DNA of 7,013 nucleotides from Bacteroidota bacterium (GCA_030611395.1 JAUWPX010000074.1:1-7013), one strand, 5' to 3'. Numbered from the stretch's first letter, positions 1-6,494 are shown. Numbers and translations: made by a program. The notes: generated by a model not told the origin, from the letters alone.

Positions 1-1442
1 GAAAATTGGTAATACTTTTCATTTTTTGCAGTTTTTACCAATGCACGCAATGCCTGATCAGTTTTAGTCTCATAATTAAAGTTTTGTTCTTTAACAAAAG
101 CGATAAAATCAAGATAAACAGAATCAGTAAGCTCAAAAACACCGGGAGGAAGTAAAGTATCATGTGTTAAATAATACCGGGTTGAAAAGTCGAAAAACAT
201 AAAACCGGTAAAAAGCTCAATAGTAAGCTGGCTGGGACTATCCTCTTTAATTTCAATATCAGGAGAAATACCTCCTCCATCATAAACCAATCGCCCATTA
301 TTGGTTTTATATTCTGAAATCAGGGAATCAGGTATAAAACCAACACTTCCGTCCTCATTACGATGTGAATAATCCAGTGCCTGGATACAACGACCACTGG
401 GGATATAATATTTTGCTGTTGTAACCTTAAGTCGGGAATTATAGCTTAAAGGGCGGGTAGTCTGAACAAGACCCTTTCCAAAAGTACGGGTGCCGATAAT
501 TACCGCCCTGTCAATATCCTGAAGAGCACCGGCAACGATTTCTGATGCTGATGCAGATCCCCTGTTTACCAGAACAATAAGAGGAATTTGAGTATCAACG
601 GGAAGATTCTTTGCTCTGTATGTTTCGTCGAATTGTTTTATTTTGCCCCTGGTACTAACTATTTCCTGCCCTTTATTAACAAAAAGATTTGACACATTAA
701 CTGCCTCGATAAGTAAACCGCCCGGGTTTCCACGTAAATCAAGAATTAATGATTTTGGGGAATACATTTTCTTAAGATCAGTAAGAGCATTTTTAACATC
801 TTTATAGCAGTCTTGTGTGAAATTTGAAAGACGGATGTAACCAATATTCTCATCAAGCATACCATAGTAAGGAACGCCGTTGATATGGATTTTTTTTCGG
901 ATAAATGTAAACGTAAATGGATCATCAATTCCATACCGTTTAATGGTTACAATAACTTCAGTATCAGGCAGGCCTTTTAACAGATCGCTTACTTTGTGAA
1001 GCGCCAATCCCTCAATAGATTTTCCATCTATCTCGCGAATGATATCTCCGGCTTTCAGTCCTGCTAAATCTGCCGGGAAATCTTTATATACCTCAGAAAT
1101 AACAGCAAAATCACCACTTATCCTAATTAACGAACCAATACCTCCGTATTTACCTGTTGTTGCAAAAGTAAAATCGTCAATATCTGATTCTGGGATATAA
1201 ACAGTGTAAGGGTCAAGTGATTGGAGCATTTCGGTAATACTTATTTCAACCAGTTTTTCCGGTTCAATATCATCGACATAAAATACATTAAGCTCCCGGA
1301 AGAGGGAATAATATATATCAAGATTTTTTAAAAGCTTAAAATCCCTGTCTTCATTAAATGAAACAAGACCGGCAGTAAATGCAAAAACAATAAGTATAAT
1401 AACACCTGCTTTTTTAAATGTTCCAATCCGTGTTAGTATCAT
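1..1442 (-). CDS. S41 family C-terminal processing protease (partial, 3' end outside window)
   Basis: This is a serine protease of the Tsp/CtpA (S41) family, expected to act in the periplasm, anchored to the inner membrane, where it cleaves envelope proteins from their C-termini. The frame is open from ATG at 1442 to the left edge, giving 480 visible residues. Residues 10-29 form one hydrophobic signal anchor. Residues about 40-90 resemble the N-terminal helical region. A PDZ domain covers about 95-185, with the GGIG loop at 100-103. The catalytic core follows, with LILDLRGNPGG at 232-242. The nucleophile is Ser298 in GSASASE, the general base is Lys323 in TFGKG, and Gln327 sits at +4; the 25-residue Ser-Lys spacing matches E. 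coli Tsp. The segment after about 340 (YIPSGRCIQ, YDGGGISPD) resembles Bacteroidetes homologues. The start lies 52 bases after yidD with no clear Shine-Dalgarno sequence. Roughly the last 60-100 residues are probably missing. Confidence 0.96.
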   Translation of the reverse strand, partial: MILTRIGTFKKAGVIILIVFAFTAGLVSFNEDRDFKLLKNLDIYYSLFRELNVFYVDDIEPEKLVEISITEMLQSLDPYTVYIPESDIDDFTFATTGKYGGIGSLIRISGDFAVISEVYKDFPADLAGLKAGDIIREIDGKSIEGLALHKVSDLLKGLPDTEVIVTIKRYGIDDPFTFTFIRKKIHINGVPYYGMLDENIGYIRLSNFTQDCYKDVKNALTDLKKMYSPKSLILDLRGNPGGLLIEAVNVSNLFVNKGQEIVSTRGKIKQFDETYRAKNLPVDTQIPLIVLVNRGSASASEIVAGALQDIDRAVIIGTRTFGKGLVQTTRPLSYNSRLKVTTAKYYIPSGRCIQALDYSHRNEDGSVGFIPDSLISEYKTNNGRLVYDGGGISPDIEIKEDSPSQLTIELFTGFMFFDFSTRYYLTHDTLLPPGVFELTDSVYLDFIAFVKEQNFNYETKTDQALRALVKTAKNEKYYQF

Positions 1443-1482
1443 ATGTTTGAAATTTTTATTATTTGTTTATATTAAAACAGAG

Positions 1483-1490
1483 CAAAGATA
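1483..1490 (-). promoter_or_regulatory. Candidate Bacteroidetes -7 element ahead of the S41 protease gene
   Basis: On the minus strand 1490 to 1483 reads TATCTTTG, an exact match to the TAnnTTTG -7 consensus of Bacteroidetes primary sigma factors. It lies in the yidD-protease gap, about 40 bases before the protease ATG, so a start site near 1478 would give a leader of about 35 bases. The expected -33 TTTG is present only as TTTC at 16 or 20 bases upstream, so the promoter call is tentative. It would allow the protease to be expressed separately from rnpA-yidD. Confidence 0.4.
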
Positions 1491-1494
1491 GAAA

Positions 1495-1740
1495 TCATTT
1501 CTTTCTGAAAGAAAAATGATCAGGTACCGGATCATAACCAAAACCACCCCATGGGTTGCAACTAATTATCCTTCTAATTGCAAGCCAGCTTCCTTTAAGC
1601 GGGCCATGTTTTTTAAGTGCTTCAATGCTGTATGTTGAACATGAAGGGGTGTACCGGCACGAGGAATGAAATAATGGTGAAATAAATCGCTGATAGATTT
1701 TTACTAATCCAATGAGCATATTAATTATTAAAGTTCTCAT
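1495..1740 (-). CDS. yidD: Membrane protein insertion efficiency factor YidD
   Basis: This small YidD-family protein (81 residues) is associated with the inner face of the cytoplasmic membrane and promotes YidC/Sec-dependent insertion of membrane proteins. The sequence carries the whole family signature: an amphipathic N-terminus (about 1-24, including IYQRFISPLF), CRYTPSCSTYSIEAL at 28-42, the KKHG...KG segment at 43-50, the RRII.C stretch at 56-61, and CNPWGGFGYDPVP at 61-73. The three conserved cysteines are C28, C34 and C61. Length is typical of the family. The ATG at 1740 overlaps the rnpA stop as ATGA, which suggests translational coupling. The rnpA-yidD pairing is widespread in bacteria, usually next to yidC; no yidC is visible here. 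Confidence 0.97.
   Translation of the reverse strand: MRTLIINMLIGLVKIYQRFISPLFHSSCRYTPSCSTYSIEALKKHGPLKGSWLAIRRIISCNPWGGFGYDPVPDHFSFRKK
1498..1514. repeat. Perfect 8-bp inverted repeat at the 3' end of yidD
   Basis: The 17 bases read TTTCTTTC-T-GAAAGAAA, two perfect 8-bp arms around a single central base. It covers the last codons of yidD (FRKK) and ends just before its stop codon. It falls in the -33 region of the candidate protease promoter. No T-tract follows on the transcribed strand, and a one-base loop is not a stable RNA hairpin, so a protein-binding palindrome is more plausible than a terminator. Chance in AT-rich coding sequence is also possible. Confidence 0.4.
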
Positions 1741-2114
1741 AGATTTTTAATGAAATATTGAAATGCGGATACAATACCCTTTTCAATTGAATGATAATCA
1801 GCGATTTGTTTTTCGCGGTATACGATAATAAAATCAAGTCCAAAATTTTTACTTTCCAGAAATTTATAAAGATTATGTTTGTTAAGGCGGAATGCCTCAA
1901 GGGTTCTTCTTTTAATAATATTCCTGTCAACGGCACGCTTAAATAGCTTTTTTGATACACTAACAGCAACTTGTGCGGGATACTTTTCTTCCTGGTTTGT
2001 TTTTTTCCAGATAATAAGAAAGGGGTGAGAATGGAAAGACCGGCCGGATTTAATTAATTCGGTGAAAGCTTTTTTGCCTCTGAGTTTCTCTTTTTTTTTA
2101 AAAGTAGTTTTCAT
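1737..2114 (-). CDS. rnpA: Ribonuclease P protein component
   Basis: This is the protein subunit (C5 family) of RNase P. It binds the catalytic RNA and the pre-tRNA 5' leader during tRNA 5'-end maturation in the cytoplasm. The 125-residue product has the expected basic fold: KKEKLRGKKAFTELIKSGRSF near the N-terminus (about 7-27), the SHPFLIIW strand (29-36), and the RNA-binding signature VSVSKKLFKRAVDRNIIKRR at 51-70, with R64, N65, K68, R69 and R70 in the RNR-type motif. The ATG at 2114 fits the usual family N-terminus. A run of six G lies 11 bases upstream on this strand and is the only possible ribosome-binding sequence, though Bacteroidetes rarely depend on one. rpmH, the common upstream neighbour in other phyla, is absent; hemD lies upstream instead, an arrangement I recall from other Bacteroidetes. 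Confidence 0.97.
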   Translation of the reverse strand: MKTTFKKKEKLRGKKAFTELIKSGRSFHSHPFLIIWKKTNQEEKYPAQVAVSVSKKLFKRAVDRNIIKRRTLEAFRLNKHNLYKFLESKNFGLDFIIVYREKQIADYHSIEKGIVSAFQYFIKNL

Positions 2115-2242
2115 AAACCAAAAGACCCCCCGGATTACTAATTAGCTTATGTTTCGCACTTGACAACACATTAATATACAGTAGTTAAGATGAATAATGA
2201 ATAACGGATTAAGTAATTATTTCATCTGCGAAATGTCAGTAA
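2115..2242 (-). other. hemD-rnpA intergenic region, possible promoter or leader region
   Basis: This 128-base AT-rich gap is the longest between genes here. It holds a pair of 11-base direct repeats (AGTAATTATTT at 2212-2222 and 2238-2248, the second covering the hemD stop), an imperfect repeated CGGATTA-AATTA motif (2131-2144 and 2205-2219), a C6 tract (2126-2131), and a weak 5-bp inverted repeat (2219-2223 with 2230-2234). I found no TAnnTTTG promoter element and no hairpin followed by a T-tract. A promoter for rnpA-yidD is plausible from the spacing alone but is not shown by the sequence. Confidence 0.4.
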
Positions 2243-2248
2243 TTATTT
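2212..2248. repeat. Short direct repeat pair flanking the hemD stop
   Basis: AGTAATTATTT occurs at 2212-2222 and again at 2238-2248, 26 bases apart. The second copy contains the hemD stop codon in reverse complement. A small inverted repeat (ATTTC/GAAAT) lies between and partly overlaps the first copy. The motif is AT-rich, so chance is a real possibility. Confidence 0.4.
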
Positions 2249-2992
2249 TTTTTTATTATAATTTTCAATATACTGTTCAAGGGCCATAGTCATAGATGGG
2301 GCATTAGGACCCGGGGCTTCAATATCCAGTTTCAATCCGGCATCCTTAGCTGCTTTTATTGTAGTTGGTCCAAAAGAAGCAATTTTTGTATTATTTTGTT
2401 TAAAATCAGGGAAGTTTTCGAATAAAGATTTAATTCCGGAAGGGCTGTAAAAAACAAGCACATCGTAATTTATATTACTTAAATCTGACAAATCACTACA
2501 AACAGTACGATAAAGAATGGCTTTGGTATATTTGATTTTGTTATTGTCAAGAACTTTTGAAATATCTTTTTTGTGAGTGTCAGATACAGGAACAAAATAT
2601 TTTTCATCCTTGTGCTTATTGATTACATCCATTAAATCAATCAGGCGGTGTTTCCCGAAAAACACTTTTCTTTTTCTGTAGATAATATATTTTTGAAGGT
2701 AATAAGCTGTTGATTCTGAAGTGCAAAAATATTTCATTGAATCAGATGTAACAACTCTCATTTCATCACAAATTCTGAAAAAATGATCAATAGCTATCCT
2801 GCTGGTAAAGATTACAGCTGTATGTTCGGATATATTAATACGGGTTTTTCTAAATTCTTTTGCATGAATTGATTCTACATGAATGAAAGGGCGAAAATCA
2901 ATTTTAAGGTTATTTTTCTTTGCCAGATCATAATAGGGTGATTTTCCATTCTCGGGCTCAGGCTGCGACACTAAAATCCTTTTTATTTTCAA
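2243..2992 (-). CDS. hemD: Uroporphyrinogen-III synthase (HemD family), apparent TTG start
   Basis: HemD converts hydroxymethylbilane into uroporphyrinogen III by closing the macrocycle and inverting ring D, a step shared by heme, siroheme and cobalamin synthesis in the cytoplasm. The 249-residue protein has the typical bilobed layout. It opens with KRILVSQPEPE (4-14), followed by AVIFTSRIAIDHFF (59-72), VPVSDTHKKDI (134-144), DVLVFYSPSGIKSLFE (177-192), IASFGPTTIKAAKDAGL (204-220) and a C-terminal APGPNAPSMTMAL (226-238). The family is poorly conserved, so the call rests on these strand-loop motifs and on the Bacteroidetes neighbourhood. The family-like N-terminus begins at TTG (2992). An in-frame stop lies at 3007-3005, and the first internal ATG would be Met78, which would remove half of a lobe. 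The gene is 47 bases downstream of the DUF4271 gene and ends in a poly-Lys AAA run. Confidence 0.88.
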   Translation of the reverse strand: MKIKRILVSQPEPENGKSPYYDLAKKNNLKIDFRPFIHVESIHAKEFRKTRINISEHTAVIFTSRIAIDHFFRICDEMRVVTSDSMKYFCTSESTAYYLQKYIIYRKRKVFFGKHRLIDLMDVINKHKDEKYFVPVSDTHKKDISKVLDNNKIKYTKAILYRTVCSDLSDLSNINYDVLVFYSPSGIKSLFENFPDFKQNNTKIASFGPTTIKAAKDAGLKLDIEAPGPNAPSMTMALEQYIENYNKKK

Positions 2993-3039
2993 AACACCAA
3001 AATTTTATTTTCTTGTTATTATATTGTATATCAAGCTAA

Positions 3040-4143
3040 TTAAAAAATTCTAAGGTATTTAAAGAAAACCAGAACAGGTATAAATTCGAGCGTACAAAGG
3101 TATAAAAACAAATACAAAAGAGAAATCTTTTTTAGGGTAAATATTTTTATTCCCCGGATAATACGAAAAACGTAACCTAAAGCTATTATACCGGTACCTG
3201 CAAAGATAGCAACAGGCGTTATTCGGTAGTCAGTATAAGGAATAGCTATTAGGAATGGAAATAAAACAAGTCCTGTTACTCTTGTATGAATGAAAATATT
3301 ATGCAAATATTCCGCAAAGATTATTTGGGTTGTAGATATATAACCGACTATTTTACTGGTAATATATCGAAGCAAATATACAGCAAATACGAAACCGGTA
3401 AATAGCAGAAATGCTTTAATCCCTTCCGGATGGATAAGTATTAAGTTAAAATGTTTGACTGACAGGTAAATAAAAAGACCGGTATTTACATAAAAAACAA
3501 AATCCATAATAAGAAAAGCCTTTTGTGTCAGGTTGCTTTTATCGCGAAAGAGATTATGAGAAATCTGGTAATTGAAAATGGAATTAACAGAGGCGGATAA
3601 CACCTTATTATATAATAATTTGACCCATACCAGGAGAATAAAAGAGAATATTATTATCCCCAGAACCCAATCATTCCAAATGGAAGGAATTTCTTCCCAG
3701 GGTTGATAGTTGTCCTGGTTTTTAGCGGGAATCTCAGTTCCGACCCGGGTTGATTTAAAATCAATTTCATAACTGTGTTCCCACATGTTTTTAAAGAACA
3801 GTGGTTTAATCCCCTGGTTTTCACCTATTGTAATAATGATATCTGATGAATCAGGCTGAAATACAGATATGACTTTTTCCGGGATGATTCTTTTTGGCTT
3901 AGTTTTTATTAAGGAGATTTTGTGTAAAGAATCTACTTTTTCCCGGTGCTGTTGTTCTCTCTCGAAAATTTGCAGAGCCTCCTGAATGGAGTATTGTTTA
4001 ATATCAGATGCTGAAATAGTATCTTCAGAAATCACAGTGTCCTGAATGAGAACGGCTGTTGTATCCTGAATAAGAATTTTTGGGATAGTATCAACAAGTG
4101 GGTGAGAAAAACACGAAACAAAGATAAGGAAAATAGCGATCAT
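3040..4143 (-). CDS. DUF4271-type multi-pass membrane protein of unknown function
   Basis: This 367-residue protein resembles the DUF4271 family of Bacteroidetes, whose function is unknown. It has three parts. Residues 1-15 are a hydrophobic N-terminal signal with a possible but weak lipobox (FVSC, Cys11). Residues about 16-155 are a polar, probably periplasmic or linker, region with recurring Asp-Thr pairs (VDT, QDT, QDT, EDT between 17 and 42) and an acidic/basic helix around 54-75. Residues 157-367 are a membrane domain with about six hydrophobic segments: near 158-177, 208-229, 241-262, 289-303, 308-329 and 341-362. It lies 18 bases after deoC and 47 bases before hemD. I recall DUF4271 beside hemD in other Bacteroidetes, but the sequence does not say why. 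The ATG-initiated N-terminus lacks a positive charge; an upstream in-frame CTG (4152) would add two lysines. Confidence 0.85.
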   Translation of the reverse strand: MIAIFLIFVSCFSHPLVDTIPKILIQDTTAVLIQDTVISEDTISASDIKQYSIQEALQIFEREQQHREKVDSLHKISLIKTKPKRIIPEKVISVFQPDSSDIIITIGENQGIKPLFFKNMWEHSYEIDFKSTRVGTEIPAKNQDNYQPWEEIPSIWNDWVLGIIIFSFILLVWVKLLYNKVLSASVNSIFNYQISHNLFRDKSNLTQKAFLIMDFVFYVNTGLFIYLSVKHFNLILIHPEGIKAFLLFTGFVFAVYLLRYITSKIVGYISTTQIIFAEYLHNIFIHTRVTGLVLFPFLIAIPYTDYRITPVAIFAGTGIIALGYVFRIIRGIKIFTLKKISLLYLFLYLCTLEFIPVLVFFKYLRIF

Positions 4144-4161
4144 TTTTTTCAGTTTTTAAAA

Positions 4162-4968
4162 TCAAAAATATGGAACCATTTCTTTTTCCGGATTTTTTAA
4201 TTGTGATATTTCATTAAGCAGGTTATTTGCCAGGCTGCTTGCCCCGATACGAAAAAGATTGGATGTGATCCAGTTTTCACCCAGAACTTTTTTTATAATT
4301 TCAAGGTAGTTAATAGCCTGTACTCCTGTGGAGATCCCGCCGGCAGGTTTAATACCTGTCTTCCTTCCGGTTTTTGTTGCAAAGTCGCGGATTGATTCTG
4401 CCATGATCATGAACGCTTCTGTAGTGGCAGCCGGCTGTAGTTTGCCTGTAGAGGTTTTAATAAAATCTGCTCCCGATTCCATCGCAAGGATAGATGCTTT
4501 ACTTATTTGGTTGGGGTTAAGGGCGCCTGTTTCAAGTATTACTTTCAGGGAATGATCCCCCATTGTTTTCTTGATCTGATAAATTTCTGAAGAAACCTCT
4601 TTTTCTCTGCCGGATAAAAATTTTCCTAGGGAAATAACGATATCTATCTCATCAGCTCCGGCTTCCAGAGCCATTATTGTTTCTATTTTCTTAATTTCAG
4701 TAAAAGTTTGTGATGATGGAAAACCAGCTGAAACTGAAACAATTTTTACCCCGGGAGCATTAAGGTTTTTTCGAACAATTTCAACCAGCGAAGGATAAAT
4801 ACAAATTGCTGCAACATTAGGAATGTCAGGATATTGTTTATTGAAGCCATTCACTTTCAGGCACATATTTATTATTTTTTCTTCTGTATCTGTTGAATTA
4901 AGACTTGTAAGATCAATAAGCCCGAACAAAGTTTTCAAATTATCAATAGAGTATAATTCTTTTTTCAT
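4162..4968 (-). CDS. deoC: Deoxyribose-phosphate aldolase
   Basis: DeoC is a class I (Schiff-base) aldolase that splits 2-deoxyribose 5-phosphate into acetaldehyde and glyceraldehyde 3-phosphate, completing deoxynucleoside catabolism in the cytoplasm. The 268-residue TIM-barrel sequence keeps the catalytic set: Asp109 in GADEIDIVI, Schiff-base Lys171 in FIKTSTGK, and Lys207 in GIKPAGGI, corresponding to E. coli D102, K167 and K201. IDLTSLN (18-24) and AAICIYP (53-59, Cys56) also match the family. Length is slightly above the E. coli enzyme. The ATG at 4968 begins MKKELYSI and has no Shine-Dalgarno sequence. The gene follows the MFS gene by 29 bases and precedes the DUF4271 gene by 18, suggesting cotranscription. 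No other deoxynucleoside catabolic gene (deoA, deoB, deoD) is in the window. Confidence 0.97.
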   Translation of the reverse strand: MKKELYSIDNLKTLFGLIDLTSLNSTDTEEKIINMCLKVNGFNKQYPDIPNVAAICIYPSLVEIVRKNLNAPGVKIVSVSAGFPSSQTFTEIKKIETIMALEAGADEIDIVISLGKFLSGREKEVSSEIYQIKKTMGDHSLKVILETGALNPNQISKASILAMESGADFIKTSTGKLQPAATTEAFMIMAESIRDFATKTGRKTGIKPAGGISTGVQAINYLEIIKKVLGENWITSNLFRIGASSLANNLLNEISQLKNPEKEMVPYF

Positions 4969-4997
4969 AGGGAAACTAATTTTTATGTATCAGAAAT

Positions 4998-6407
4998 TCA
5001 ATGTTTTACAATCTGTCCACGTGCCAGGGAAGCAAAAACTCCGCCTGTGCAAAGAAAGGTGAATATAATAAATGAGACTTTCATTACCTGCATGAAATCA
5101 TCAAAATACTCCGGACTGATTTCAACTTTCCCAAGGAACAGTGAAAACAGCATCATGGCTATACCCATGCTAAACATCTGTCCTACCATTCGCATAGTGC
5201 CAACCGATGCGGATGCAATACCATAATATTTTCGTTCTACGGAACTCATAATAGCATTGGTGTTCGGAGAGGAAAAAAGGGCATAACCTATACCAAGTAA
5301 AACAAGGATTAACAAAAGCACTGTAACAGATGTATTTTTGTTAATAAACGTAAGCATAAACAAACCAAAAGCAGAGACAATCATTCCGGCAGATGCAAGA
5401 ATCCGGGGTTGTATTTTATCAGAGAGCTTACCGGTTAGAGGCGAGAAAACAGCCATAAATAATGGCTGGGCAACTAGTATAAAACCTGCTTCACGTGGCT
5501 GTAATCCTTTGATATATTGCAAATAGAGACTCAGCATAAAACCGATAGCGAATGTAGCACTGTAATGAATAAGAGCTGCAAGATTGGAGTAAGCAAAAAC
5601 CCGGCTTTTACTTAAAAGTCGCATTTCAAACAGCGGATATTCAGTATGAAATTCGTACCAGACAAATAACACAACAATTAATAATCCCGCTGAAATAAAG
5701 ACATATCCGGTCCATCCGGGAAATTCCGAAAAGCCATACATAATTGAGCTTAAACCAAGTCCGTATAAAATCATTCCGCGGACATCAAACTTTTCTCCTT
5801 TGGCATCCGACCATTCCCCTTTCAACCGGGATATTGTTATCCACAGGGTAAGAAGTCCAAGAGGCACCATGATAAGAAAAATACTGCGCCATGAAAAATA
5901 CTGGGTAAGAAGACCGCCTATTGTAGGACCGGCAGCAAGACCTGTATATACTGAAGCAACATTTATTCCCAGGGCCTTTCCCCGTTCTCCGGGAGGATAT
6001 ACAGATGTCAGAATGGCTAAAGCGGTACCAAATATCATTGCACTGCCTATTCCCTGTAATACCCTGAAAGCAATTAATAAACCGGTATTGTAAGAAATCC
6101 CGCAAGCCAGGGAGGAAATGGTAAAGCAAATGATACCGTAAGTAAAAATTTTTTTCCGACCGATGATATCACCAATACGACCGGAAGGAAGGAGGAAAAT
6201 TGCTGTAGCAAGGATATATGCGCTTGCAATCCAGTTAATTGAAATAGCATCAGCATTAAAGTCTTTTCCAATTGACGGTAGCGCAACATTTAATGCCGAT
6301 CCCATAAAAGGAGTGAGAAACGCGGCAAATGTTGCAACAAATAATGCAGTTCTTTTTGTAATATTATCAGGCTGCTTATATACCTGTTTTTCCTGCAGAT
6401 TCACCAT
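4998..6407 (-). CDS. MFS transporter, DHA2 (EmrB/QacA-like, 14-TM) family
   Basis: This 469-residue inner-membrane protein is a proton-driven exporter candidate of the major facilitator superfamily. Its length and hydrophobic profile fit the 14-helix DHA2 group that includes EmrB and QacA. Visible signatures are NVALPSI at the end of TM1 (40-46), motif A as GRIGDIIGRKK (76-86), the FRVLQGIGSA stretch (114-123), and the antiporter motif C as GLAAGPTIGG (156-165). A second motif-A-like loop, GKLSDKIQPR, occurs at 326-335. TM1 has Met35 where EmrB-type proteins usually carry Asp, so the coupling may differ from classical drug exporters. The substrate cannot be read from the sequence. The ATG at 6407 is directly preceded by an in-frame TAA, which fixes the start unless the GTG codon at 6404 is used. 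It lies between dtd and deoC, a place where I recall a MazG-like pyrophosphohydrolase gene in other Bacteroidetes. Confidence 0.93.
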   Translation of the reverse strand: MVNLQEKQVYKQPDNITKRTALFVATFAAFLTPFMGSALNVALPSIGKDFNADAISINWIASAYILATAIFLLPSGRIGDIIGRKKIFTYGIICFTISSLACGISYNTGLLIAFRVLQGIGSAMIFGTALAILTSVYPPGERGKALGINVASVYTGLAAGPTIGGLLTQYFSWRSIFLIMVPLGLLTLWITISRLKGEWSDAKGEKFDVRGMILYGLGLSSIMYGFSEFPGWTGYVFISAGLLIVVLFVWYEFHTEYPLFEMRLLSKSRVFAYSNLAALIHYSATFAIGFMLSLYLQYIKGLQPREAGFILVAQPLFMAVFSPLTGKLSDKIQPRILASAGMIVSAFGLFMLTFINKNTSVTVLLLILVLLGIGYALFSSPNTNAIMSSVERKYYGIASASVGTMRMVGQMFSMGIAMMLFSLFLGKVEISPEYFDDFMQVMKVSFIIFTFLCTGGVFASLARGQIVKH

Positions 6408-6429
6408 TTATTCATCTTTAATAACTTTT

Positions 6430-6453
6430 TATGCTGAGCGTAGTCGAAACATA
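6430..6453. repeat. Dispersed-type imperfect palindrome containing TGAGCGTAGTCGAA
   Basis: The intergenic core reads TGAGCGTAGTCGAA (reverse complement TTCGACTACGCTCA), bounded by TATG at 6430-6433 and CATA at 6450-6453. From memory, this core is a common interspersed intergenic sequence in many bacterial genomes, often with longer matching arms such as TGCT/AGCA. Here one arm base has diverged, leaving a C/A mismatch next to the outer 4 bp. Its role is unknown to me; no T-tract follows in either direction to make a clear terminator. Only one copy is present in the window, so the repeat status rests on recall. Confidence 0.45.
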
Positions 6454-6490
6454 GTTCACTTTAGGCACTTTTAATTTTAGTCATTTTAAA
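6454..6490. repeat. Degenerate short tandem repeat (CACTTTTA-like units)
   Basis: Next to the palindrome are loosely repeated units: GTTCACTTTA (6454-6463), GGCACTTTTA (6464-6473), a short ATTTTA, then GTCATTTTAAA (6480-6490). On the minus strand these read as AAAGTGCC/AAAGTGAAC-like units. It fills the gap between the end of the dtd remnant and the MFS gene. It looks like a decaying tandem array; no function can be assigned. Confidence 0.4.
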
Positions 6491-6494
6491 CTTC

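Noticed and set aside
1721..1969. A second minus-strand open frame overlapping rnpA
   Set aside because: It lies within rnpA in another frame and lacks any recognisable motif, while the rnpA frame carries the full RNase P signature.
2219..2234. ATTTC/GAAAT hairpin after hemD as an intrinsic terminator
   Set aside because: The stem is only 5 bp, AT-rich, and has no T-tract after it on the transcribed strand.
3012..3035. CTTG...CAAG inverted repeat between the DUF4271 gene and hemD
   Set aside because: Only four outer pairs match before mismatches; this is expected by chance in AT-rich DNA.
4328..4555. Plus-strand open frame inside deoC
   Set aside because: It is antisense to strongly conserved deoC codons and has no domain-like sequence of its own.
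5785..6474. Several open frames on both strands over the MFS gene
   Set aside because: They are alternative-frame readings of the MFS coding sequence; only the 469-residue frame carries transporter motifs.
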